Assembly: GCA_016206725.1 (NCBI GenBank)
Contig: JACQRA010000144.1
Location: forward strand, 1-11,495
DNA length: 11,495 bases
Origin: Candidatus Omnitrophota bacterium
GTDB lineage: Bacteria > Omnitrophota > Gorgyraeia > Aquiviventales > Aquiviventaceae
Reading direction: 5' to 3'
Part shown: in pieces, positions 6,503 to 11,495 of the stretch
How the letters are laid out: each line of letters begins with the position of its first letter
Numbering within the stretch: position 1 is the stretch's first letter
Position numbers and translations under genes: made by a program
The notes under the pieces: model-generated
Seen by the model: only the letters and a program-made list of their open reading frames with translations
What the model was told of the DNA's origin: nothing
Databases searched by the model: none

Positions 6503-7447
6503 ATGGCGCGTCCTCTAAGAGTTGAATACGCCGGCGCGTTCTATCACGTGATGAACCGCGGGTTGGAACGCCGGGAGATTTTCTCGAGTGAGAAAGATTA
6601 CCGCGCCTTCCTTGCGTTGTGCCTGGAGATCCACAAACGGTTTCAAGTGGTGTTTCACGCCTACTGTCTGATGCCGAATCATTATCACCTGATGGTGGAG
6701 ACGCCGGCAGGCAACCTGTCGCGTGCGATGCGGCATCTGGACGGTGTCTACACGCAGGGGTTCAATACGCGGAAGGACAGGGTTGGGCCACTGTTTCAGG
6801 GGCGCTACAAAGCGATCTTGATTGACCAAGACGCCTATTCGCTTGAAGTGTCCCGATATATCCATTTGAATCCCGTGGTCGCGAAGCTCGTGAGGCGTCC
6901 CGAGGATCACAAGTATTCGAGTTTCCCGCATTATCTCTCAGGGGGAAAGCCGCTGGCATTTCTTGAGACCGCTTGGCTCTTGGGACATTTTCATCGTCAG
7001 GCAGGCGCCGCGCGGAGGGTGTTCCATCGGTTCACAATGAACGGCTTGAAAGATCAATGGAGACCGGAAGCCGAGTTGCGGGACGGTTTGATTCTGGGCA
7101 GCGAAGCATTCTTCGAGAAGATTCGCAGTCAATACCTGGAGGGCAGAGAAGATCAGGAGATTCCTCAGTTGAGGAAGAGCCGGAAGTCTCCGGATCCAGC
7201 AGCCATTGAGGCGTGCCTTGAGCGGTACCGCCAAGACCCCAGGCTGAACAAACGGCTTCGAGTCTGGGCTCTCAAGCGATATACGCCTCTCACGCTCAAG
7301 CAGATTGCTGAGAGGGTTGGTTGCGCCGTGAGCTATTCGGGGATATCTCAGACGTGCCGGCGGCTGGAGCAAGAATGTCTGGAGAATGAAGAACTTCGAC
7401 GTCTCGTGAGCCGTTTGGAAGTCGAAATGTCAAATGTCAAGACTTGA
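6503..7447 (+). CDS. REP-associated tyrosine transposase (RAYT, Y1/IS200-like)
   Basis: The protein has 314 residues. It opens with the hallmark RAYT start MARPLRVEYAGAFYHVMNRG. The HUH metal-binding motif is HYH (60-62) within 'MPNHYHLMVETP'. The segment 'RYKAILIDQDAYSLEVSRYI' (101-120), followed by 'HLNPV', holds the candidate catalytic tyrosines Y112 and Y119; I cannot decide between them by eye. Residues about 258-290 ('RYTPLTLKQIAERVG' to 'SQTCRRLEQ') look like a DnaA-type C-terminal helix-turn-helix. That module is seen in some RAYT groups and would add DNA binding. These enzymes cut and rejoin single-stranded palindromic DNA. The reading frame is intact. The last six codons and the stop lie inside the right inverted repeat, so the protein's tail is encoded by the element's own end. 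No strong Shine-Dalgarno sequence is present. Confidence 0.93.
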   Translation: MARPLRVEYAGAFYHVMNRGLERREIFSSEKDYRAFLALCLEIHKRFQVVFHAYCLMPNHYHLMVETPAGNLSRAMRHLDGVYTQGFNTRKDRVGPLFQGRYKAILIDQDAYSLEVSRYIHLNPVVAKLVRRPEDHKYSSFPHYLSGGKPLAFLETAWLLGHFHRQAGAARRVFHRFTMNGLKDQWRPEAELRDGLILGSEAFFEKIRSQYLEGREDQEIPQLRKSRKSPDPAAIEACLERYRQDPRLNKRLRVWALKRYTPLTLKQIAERVGCAVSYSGISQTCRRLEQECLENEELRRLVSRLEVEMSNVKT

Positions 7448-7452
7448 CCCCA
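7427..7452 (-). repeat. right inverted repeat of the RAYT unit
   Basis: Reverse complement of the left end at 25 of 26 positions. It encodes the transposase C terminus (MSNVKT) and its TGA stop (7445-7447). It also contains an ATG at 7434 in frame with the downstream membrane protein gene. Confidence 0.8.
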
Positions 7453-7476
7453 ATATGTGTTCTGACCCCAATATGT
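7445..7476 (+). repeat. tandem 14-nt repeat at the right edge of the RAYT unit
   Basis: TGACCCCAATATGT occurs at 7445-7458 and 7463-7476, an 18-base period. The first copy overlaps the right inverted repeat. Because the period is a multiple of three, each copy offers an ATG (7455, 7473) in the same frame, that of the following membrane protein. This looks like partial duplication of the element end. Confidence 0.75.
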
Positions 7477-9515
7477 TGTTCCCGAATAGGTTGTTCACGA
7501 TCTCACGGCTTTTCATTCTCTTCCTGAAATTTCTGTGCGGGGTCATCCTCCTGCAGGCGGTGTGGTATTTACTGCGATGGCCCGTCATCGCGTGGGACAC
7601 CGACGTCTGGTTTCATCTCGATTACGGCCGCTATATCCTCGAGCATCGCACGATCCCTCAGTCCACCTACTTTTCCTTCATTGATCCGCCGCTTCCGCTG
7701 ATTGATTACGCCTGGTTGTTTCAGGTGGTGGTCTACGCCCTGCACAGCGTGTGGGGCTATGAGGGTCTGATCGCGTGGCGGACGGTCGTGTTCATCGCCC
7801 TCACGGGACTGCTGTGGCGCTTCGTGTTCCAGGATGCTTCGACACCGCGTCGAGCCATGTGGGCGATGTTCTTGTGGGTCTGCTGTTGTCTGGTTCTGGT
7901 GTCGCGCGGCGTCTTTGTCCGGCCCCACATGGTTTCGTACGTGATGCTGGCCGCGTTTCTCTTGATCCTGGAACATGGCCGGCGAAGCCGTCTACTCTTG
8001 CCGCTATTGGCCGTCGTGTGGTGCAACATGCACAGCATGGCTTTCCCATTGCTTGGACTGATCAGTATCGCCTATGGGGCTGAGTGGGTAGTTAATCGGG
8101 GTCGTCGAAAGGATCGGCTCCTGGGTCTCTCGTTGGGATTGTCCGTCTTGGCCATGCTCGCCACTCCCCACGATCTTCTCCGCCTGTTGACGCGCATCCC
8201 GTCGAGCGACTTGATGCTTGACTACGTCAGGGAGCTCAAACCCGTGAGCTGGGAACTGCTCTCTTCGCTCCAGTTCCGAGATTTGATCCCCGATCATCAG
8301 ACGATCCTGAACGTCTGGTTTTTCCTCAGCGTGACGGCGGTTGCGGTACTCCTCACAAGGCGCCGGATTCGACTGAGCCACCTGCTGCTGTGGGGGGGTG
8401 GGGTGGGGTTGCTGCCCAGCGGCTGGAGGTTCCAGCATGAGTTGATGATCCTCACATTGCCGTTGCTCCGAGCCTTCGCGTTCAGTGGGGAGTTGGCGCC
8501 ATCCCCGTCACCGCCTCGTCCGTTGTCACTCGTGCTCATCGGTGCGCTGGCCCTGATTCCGATGGCTTGTCTGAATGAGACGTTCGTGCCTCGGTCAGCC
8601 TACCCGGTGTCCCGTCAACAACTGCCGGTTGGTGTCGTGGCCTTTTTGAAGACGGTGGACGCCGGCGGACGCTTGATGCACCATCCGAATACCGGAGGGT
8701 ATCTGCGGTGGACTCTCTGGCCGCGATATCAGATCTTCATGGATATGGAGTCTCCGGGACTCCCGGATCGCTACTATTATTGGGTGACGCGCGCCTTCGA
8801 GGACGCGGATCTCTTGAAGACGTTTCTGGCGACGCATGATCCCTCCTTCATCAGCGTGCCGATTGCGCGAAAGCGGTTTCCCGAGCTGATCGCATCCTAT
8901 CCGGACTATGTCCTCGTGTTTTTTGACGATGAGGAGGCGCTGTATGTCAACCGCCGGCACCATCCGCAGGTGGCCGAGGCCCATGCCTTGCACGGTGTCA
9001 ATCCATTTGCCCTGGCGGAGAAGAGCGTTGAGGAATTGAAGAAGCACGTTGCGGACGAGCTGGCGTTTCGCTATCTCGCGAAGCTATTAACCGTTGATCC
9101 AGGCTGCGAGATCACCAATCATCTGGCCGCTATCGCCTACGAGCAGGACGGCGCCTACGACAAGATGCTGCCTCACGCCGAGGCGATCATCGAAAGCTAT
9201 CCCGAATCCTCAACGGGCTATGAGCTGAAGGCGCGGGCGTTGCACAAACTGGGAGCGCTCGATGAGGCGCTGAGTGCGTACCAGTTGGCGTGGGAGCGAT
9301 CCGACAAGGCTGCGCGTGTGGGCCTCGGCAGAACCATCGGCTTGCTGTATCTCGCGCACCAGCAGCATGCCGAGGCGTATCGCTGGCTGCGTGCCAGCCT
9401 TGACCTCTTTTCCTCTGAGACGGATCAAGACGATGCGCGCGCGCTCATTGATGCCGCGCGTGGGGCAGGGAAGCTCCGCGAAGCCAAGCGCTTCTCCACC
9501 CTCCTGATCGAATAA
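7473..9515 (+). CDS. polytopic GT-C-like membrane protein with C-terminal TPR repeats
   Basis: The protein has 680 residues from the ATG at 7473; in-frame ATGs at 7455 and 7434 would add 6 or 13 residues that derive from the RAYT end. None of the starts has a clear Shine-Dalgarno sequence. The first hydrophobic helix (about 7-35) is followed by an acidic loop, 'WDTDVWFHLDYGRYILEHRT' (41-60). Such an acidic first loop is reminiscent of GT-C glycosyltransferases and related integral membrane enzymes. Roughly eight more hydrophobic segments extend to about residue 365. Residues about 385-500 form a soluble domain. About 535-680 contains TPR-like helical pairs ('ATGYELKARALHKLG'-type periodicity around 580-645). 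Possible roles include transfer of a lipid-linked sugar in envelope or surface glycan assembly, but I recognise no specific family. It could belong to the pilus locus (for example glycosylation), though only position suggests that. Confidence 0.72.
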   Translation: MLFPNRLFTISRLFILFLKFLCGVILLQAVWYLLRWPVIAWDTDVWFHLDYGRYILEHRTIPQSTYFSFIDPPLPLIDYAWLFQVVVYALHSVWGYEGLIAWRTVVFIALTGLLWRFVFQDASTPRRAMWAMFLWVCCCLVLVSRGVFVRPHMVSYVMLAAFLLILEHGRRSRLLLPLLAVVWCNMHSMAFPLLGLISIAYGAEWVVNRGRRKDRLLGLSLGLSVLAMLATPHDLLRLLTRIPSSDLMLDYVRELKPVSWELLSSLQFRDLIPDHQTILNVWFFLSVTAVAVLLTRRRIRLSHLLLWGGGVGLLPSGWRFQHELMILTLPLLRAFAFSGELAPSPSPPRPLSLVLIGALALIPMACLNETFVPRSAYPVSRQQLPVGVVAFLKTVDAGGRLMHHPNTGGYLRWTLWPRYQIFMDMESPGLPDRYYYWVTRAFEDADLLKTFLATHDPSFISVPIARKRFPELIASYPDYVLVFFDDEEALYVNRRHHPQVAEAHALHGVNPFALAEKSVEELKKHVADELAFRYLAKLLTVDPGCEITNHLAAIAYEQDGAYDKMLPHAEAIIESYPESSTGYELKARALHKLGALDEALSAYQLAWERSDKAARVGLGRTIGLLYLAHQQHAEAYRWLRASLDLFSSETDQDDARALIDAARGAGKLREAKRFSTLLIE

Positions 9516-9521
9516 CCATTT

Positions 9522-9544
9522 GTGGGAATTCACTAAGTTCCCAC
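9522..9544. repeat. inverted repeat downstream of the TPR membrane protein gene
   Basis: GTGGGAA (9522-9528) and TTCCCAC (9538-9544) flank a nine-base loop, seven bases after the stop codon. It ends exactly where the -35 hexamer of the toxin-antitoxin promoter begins. It might weakly end the upstream transcript or serve as an operator for the antitoxin. There is no U-tract. Confidence 0.5.
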
Positions 9545-9573
9545 TTGTCATTTATCCCACCTTCGGGTATCCT
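9545..9573 (+). promoter_or_regulatory. sigma70-type promoter for the toxin-antitoxin operon
   Basis: TTGTCA (9545-9550) and TATCCT (9568-9573) are separated by 17 bases. Transcription would begin around 9580, giving a leader of under 20 bases that carries AGGAGG (9585-9590), six bases before the ATG at 9597. The inverted repeat at 9522-9544 touches the -35 element. Confidence 0.65.
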
Positions 9574-9596
9574 TGTGAGTGACCAGGAGGGTGACG

Positions 9597-9902
9597 ATGA
9601 CCAAACAGGAGTTGTTGAAGGACACCGAGTTCCAGGAAGTGACGGAGGCTCGCGTGGATGCCAAGCACCGGGTGGCGTTGGGCAAGAGTCTTTCCGGTCC
9701 GATTGCGAGTTTTCGCGTCTATCGCAACGCCCACGGACAGATCATGCTGGATCCCCTGATCCTCATCCCGGCTCACGAGGCCTGGCTGTTCAACAACCGT
9801 CGGGCCACCGACCTGGTACGAAAAGGGTTGGACGATGCCAGGCGAGGCCGCCTCGTCAAGGCCAAGGAGGACTACTCGAAATACGTCCGTGGTAACGAAT
9901 GA
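9597..9902 (+). CDS. AbrB-like antitoxin of a type II toxin-antitoxin pair
   Basis: The protein has 101 residues. I chose the ATG at 9597 because AGGAGG (9585-9590) is ideally spaced; GTG codons at 9579 and 9591 are less suitable. The N-terminal half, 'EARVDAKHRVALGKSL' (18-32) and 'FRVYRNAHGQIMLDPLILIP' (39-58), resembles a swapped-hairpin AbrB/SpoVT DNA-binding domain. The C-terminal half, 'EAWLFNNRRATDLVRKGLDD' (61-80) plus a lysine/arginine-rich tail, probably forms the helix that wraps and neutralises the toxin. Antitoxins of this kind usually bind their own promoter. The stop codon overlaps the toxin start (ATGA), the normal order for such pairs. Confidence 0.82.
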   Translation: MTKQELLKDTEFQEVTEARVDAKHRVALGKSLSGPIASFRVYRNAHGQIMLDPLILIPAHEAWLFNNRRATDLVRKGLDDARRGRLVKAKEDYSKYVRGNE

Positions 9903-10201
9903 TGTTCGAGCTCGTCTTCGCCCGAGACGCCGGGGACGAACTGGAACGACTCGAACGCTCACCTCGACATGCCGGTCTCGTCAAGCAGATCAAGAAGACG
10001 CTGGGTTTCCTTCAAACCAATCCTCGACATCCCTCCCTTCAAACCCACGTCTTCCATTCGCTCCAACATCCTTACCAGCCGCGCGAGAAAGTGTTTGAGG
10101 CCTACGTGCAGCAGCACACACCTTCCGCCTATCGGGTATTCTGGTGCTACGGCCCTCAAAAGGGCCAGATCACCGTGATTGCGATGACCCCACATCCATG
10201 A
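9899..10201 (+). CDS. RelE/ParE superfamily toxin
   Basis: The protein has 100 residues, starting at the ATG at 9899 (an alternative ATG at 9902). It follows the RelE/ParE plan. An N-terminal strand (FELVFA) is followed by two helices with 'ELERLERSP' and 'LVKQIKKTLGFLQTNPRHPS' (27-46). Strands with 'VFEAYVQQHTPSAYRVFWCY' (65-84) and 'GQITVIAMTPHP' (89-100) complete the fold. The 'YVQQHTPSAYRVFW' and C-terminal 'TPHP' stretches are characteristic of one widespread subgroup. Members usually cleave mRNA at the ribosome or inhibit gyrase; the target here cannot be told from sequence. The frame is intact, so the toxin may be active. It overlaps the antitoxin by four bases upstream and the DUF192 gene by four bases downstream. 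Confidence 0.87.
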   Translation: MMFELVFARDAGDELERLERSPRHAGLVKQIKKTLGFLQTNPRHPSLQTHVFHSLQHPYQPREKVFEAYVQQHTPSAYRVFWCYGPQKGQITVIAMTPHP

Positions 10202-10542
10202 CCTCGCTTCATAACCTGACTAACGGGGCGGTGCTGGCGACGCGCGCGCGCGTCGCCAGTGGATTGGTTGAGCGAGTGGTGGGGCTCCTTGGTCGCGCCT
10301 TGCTTCCAGACGGCGAGGCTCTGGTCATCCCACACTGTCGCTCCATCCATACCTGGTTCATGCGGTTTCCCATTGACGTGGTGTTTGTCAGCGCAGGAAT
10401 GGTGACGAAGGTCGTGCAGGCGCTTCCACCTTGGCGCTTCTCAAGCTGCCGGGACTCCGACACCGTGATCGAACTGCCGGCCGGCACGCTGTCAACGACC
10501 TTCACGCGCCCAGGGCACCATCTGTCCACAGAGGAATCCTAA
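10198..10542 (+). CDS. DUF192 family protein
   Basis: The protein has 114 residues. The ATG at 10198 overlaps the toxin stop (ATGA), so translation is probably coupled; no Shine-Dalgarno sequence is visible. DUF192 features are clear. 'VERVVGLLGRALLPDGEALV' (24-43) matches the 'R..GLMgR..L..g.gll' block. 'TWFMRFPIDVVFVSAGMV' (52-69) matches 'FWM.n...pLDviFid..g.v'. 'PPWRFSS' and 'VIELPAGT' (90-97) complete the pattern. Many DUF192 proteins carry a secretion signal, but this one has none, so it is probably cytoplasmic. The molecular function of the family is not firmly known. Codons 13-21 lie in a 26-bp perfect palindrome. Confidence 0.87.
   Translation: MTSLHNLTNGAVLATRARVASGLVERVVGLLGRALLPDGEALVIPHCRSIHTWFMRFPIDVVFVSAGMVTKVVQALPPWRFSSCRDSDTVIELPAGTLSTTFTRPGHHLSTEES
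10234..10259. repeat. 26-bp perfect palindrome inside the DUF192 gene
   Basis: CTGGCGACGCGCG is followed immediately by its exact reverse complement. It starts 36 bases after the DUF192 start codon and encodes LATRARVA. It is almost entirely G and C, so it would form a very stable hairpin in RNA (minus loop bases) or a cruciform in DNA. Confidence 0.8.
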
Positions 10543-11243
10543 TGGGTGAGCAGCCGTTTGCCGGCAATGCCAAATTCGGCCACTACCTGCTGGAGCGCTG
10601 GGAACAAGGCTGGCTGGATCGGTACGTCTCGAAGGTTCCGCCGTGGCTGGAGACGCACCACCTCACGCTTCTGACGTTTCTCTGGAGCGGATTGATTGTG
10701 CTCTGCAGTTGGCTGGCGCGGCGCGACATCCGATGGCTGTGGGCCAGTTCGGCGGTGATCGTCTTCCAGTATCTGACGGATCACTTCGACGGGTTGGTGG
10801 GTCGTTACCGCGGCACCGGCCTCGTGCGCTGGGGCTACTACATGGACCACCTGCTGGATTTCGTGTTCCTGTGCGCCCTCGGGGGAGGGTATGCGTGGCT
10901 TGTGCCGGAGGCGTGGCGCCTTGCTGTCCTGCTGATCATGGGCTGTTTTGCGAGCGTCATGGTGAGCACCTTCCTGGCCTTCAACGTGACGAACCAGTTC
11001 CAACTGGCGTATTTCCGCATCGGCCCGACGGAATTTCGGATCGCCTTGCTCATCATCAATACGCTGATCATCTCTTCCCAGGGCTTCCAGCAGCCGTGGG
11101 AGGTTGTCCTCCCGATCATCCTGGCGGTCTCGGTGGTGGCGGCGGCGGTCGTGGTATACCGCACGCAGCGACGGATCTTGGCCATGGACATGGCCGAGAA
11201 AAGCTCCTCAAATCAGCCCACAACAAAAGACTCCCAACCTTGA
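10542..11243 (+). CDS. CDP-alcohol phosphatidyltransferase family protein
   Basis: The protein has 233 residues. The ATG at 10542 shares its A with the DUF192 stop (TAATG), and GAGGA (10531-10535) is well spaced. The family signature appears at 80-106: D80, D83, G84, 'GR' at 87-88, G98, D102 and D106. This corresponds to D..DG..AR(x8)G...D...D, but with G in place of the usual alanine and nine rather than eight residues between R88 and G98. The four aspartates that bind divalent metal and the CDP substrate are all present. About six hydrophobic segments cover 41-60, 67-80, 104-120, 126-146, 166-182 and 189-206. Such inner-membrane enzymes move a phospho-alcohol group from a CDP-linked donor to an acceptor, usually making phospholipids. 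The substrate cannot be told. The last bases overlap the -35 of the next promoter. Confidence 0.85.
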   Translation: MGEQPFAGNAKFGHYLLERWEQGWLDRYVSKVPPWLETHHLTLLTFLWSGLIVLCSWLARRDIRWLWASSAVIVFQYLTDHFDGLVGRYRGTGLVRWGYYMDHLLDFVFLCALGGGYAWLVPEAWRLAVLLIMGCFASVMVSTFLAFNVTNQFQLAYFRIGPTEFRIALLIINTLIISSQGFQQPWEVVLPIILAVSVVAAAVVVYRTQRRILAMDMAEKSSSNQPTTKDSQP

Positions 11244-11269
11244 CACTTGCGGTTTGGGTTGGGTATACT
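11240..11269 (+). promoter_or_regulatory. sigma70 promoter of the riboswitch leader
   Basis: TTGACA (11240-11245) is a perfect -35 and overlaps the stop codon of the preceding gene. TATACT (11264-11269) is a near-consensus -10 at 18 bases spacing. Transcription would start at about 11276, giving a leader of some 180 bases before the response regulator ATG. Confidence 0.8.
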
Positions 11270-11334
11270 TACAGGTGTCGATATTAAAAAGATAGATAAA
11301 CCCTGAAAGGCTCAGGGCGTCCCGCGAATAAGAC

Positions 11335-11415
11335 AGGTTGCGGGACGGGCAAATCCGCCGTGAGGCGGAGGCGCAAAGCTACGAAACCAGCAACGGTTGG
11401 TCGGGCTGCCGGCTC
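11335..11415 (+). ncRNA. c-di-GMP-I (GEMM) riboswitch
   Basis: The core starts with GGGCAAA (11347-11353). A hairpin TCCGCC-GTGA-GGCGGA (11354-11369) with a GNRA-type tetraloop follows. Next come the hallmark GGCGCAAAGCTAC (11370-11382), a short second hairpin (AACC 11385-11388 with GGTT 11395-11398), and GGGCTGCCG (11403-11411). This order and these words are those of GEMM-I aptamers. The middle G of GGGCAAA (11348) aligns with the ligand-contacting G20 of the Vibrio Vc2 aptamer and C11409 with C92. That favours c-di-GMP over cyclic AMP-GMP, whose sensors usually have A at that position. Two further leader hairpins lie upstream: CCCTGA/TCAGGG (11301-11317) and CGTCCCGC/GCGGGACG (11318-11347), the latter touching the aptamer's 5' edge. 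The second (P3-like) hairpin is shorter than usual. Confidence 0.8.
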
Positions 11416-11441
11416 CATGAGAGTCGGCAGCCCATTTTTAT
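11403..11441 (+). terminator. riboswitch-controlled intrinsic terminator
   Basis: GGGCTGCCG (11403-11411) pairs perfectly with CGGCAGCCC (11425-11433), followed by ATTTTTATT. The 5' arm is also the 3' conserved strand of the riboswitch, so aptamer folding and terminator folding exclude each other. With ligand bound the terminator should be blocked, giving an ON switch (inference from this geometry). Confidence 0.85.
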
Positions 11442-11458
11442 TGATGGGGAGGGGCCTG

Positions 11459-11495
11459 ATGCGGCGGATGCTCATCGTGGACGATGAGCCCAAAC
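11459..11495 (+). CDS. response regulator receiver protein, N-terminal start only
   Basis: Only 12 codons are in the window: MRRMLIVDDEPK. The 'MLIVDDEP' stretch is the first strand and acidic pocket of a CheY-like receiver domain, in which the paired aspartates help bind magnesium for phosphorylation. A purine-rich GGGGAGGGG (11446-11454) four bases before the ATG provides the ribosome binding site. The output domain is beyond the window, so the gene's target is unknown. The gene is preceded by a c-di-GMP riboswitch with a terminator, so its transcription is expected to depend on c-di-GMP. Confidence 0.82.
   Translation, partial: MRRMLIVDDEPK

Larger units (their letters stand above)
6444..7452 (+). 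mobile_element. RAYT transposase unit bounded by 26-nt inverted repeats
   Basis: The transposase gene lies between two 26-base ends, 6444-6469 and 7427-7452, which are reverse complements at 25 of 26 positions. Each starts or ends with TGGGGTC and contains two TTGACAT words. The base composition inside looks less GC-rich than the flanking pilus genes. RAYTs usually act on nearby palindromes as single-strand transposases and are often immobile domesticated genes, so the matched long ends suggest a unit that has moved or been copied. The outer limits are inferred from the repeat match. On the right, related TGACCCCAATATGT copies extend to 7476. Confidence 0.7.

Noticed and set aside
11301..11347. 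Second riboswitch aptamer in tandem upstream of the GEMM core
   Set aside because: Two simple hairpins are visible but the GCAAAGC-type conserved words are absent.

Overview
The window is 11.5 kb of GC-rich DNA from a Gram-negative (diderm) bacterium. A secretin, a lipobox protein and Tad/Flp-type pilus assembly genes sit beside the end of a PilT-like ATPase, a RAYT transposase and a c-di-GMP riboswitch. The overall style recalls Nitrospira-like Nitrospirota, but that is an impression from gene content and not something the sequence proves. All recognised genes are on the + strand, and no stretch over 300 bases lacks a gene.

Region 1 (1-610): the last 31 codons of a PilT/PilU-type ATPase, a repeat block ending in a perfect 38-nt palindrome, tRNA-Glu(CTC), and a small two-helix membrane protein with a strong ribosome binding site.

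Region 2 (618-6424): a compact Tad/Flp pilus assembly block. It holds a parvulin-type peptidyl-prolyl isomerase lipoprotein, CpaB/RcpC, a CpaC/RcpA secretin, and one long protein joining a CpaE/TadZ-like ATPase to the CpaF/TadA secretion ATPase. Two architectures stand out. The secretin carries a TonB-like C-terminal domain, and CpaE and CpaF are fused in frame. REP-like palindromes sit exactly at the starts of cpaB and cpaC, and in cpaC the palindrome is translated as part of the signal peptide. The usual inner-membrane platform genes tadB and tadC and a flp pilin gene are not in the window.

Region 3 (6444-7476): a REP-associated tyrosine transposase (RAYT) gene bounded by 26-nt inverted repeats matching at 25 of 26 positions. 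It lies directly after cpaF, and its stop codon is inside the right repeat. The repeat end also supplies candidate start codons for the next gene, a polytopic GT-C-like membrane protein with C-terminal TPR repeats (7473-9515).

Region 4 (9522-11243): an inverted repeat and a good sigma70-type promoter lead into a tightly overlapped four-gene set. These are an AbrB-like antitoxin, a RelE/ParE-like toxin, a DUF192 protein and a CDP-alcohol phosphatidyltransferase, joined by ATGA, ATGA and TAATG overlaps. A 26-bp perfect palindrome lies inside the DUF192 gene.

Region 5 (11240-11495): a near-consensus promoter, a GEMM-type (c-di-GMP-I) riboswitch whose 3' strand is also the 5' arm of an intrinsic terminator, and the first codons of a response regulator. 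c-di-GMP commonly controls pili and surface life, so this switch fits thematically with the pilus genes, but that link is an inference.
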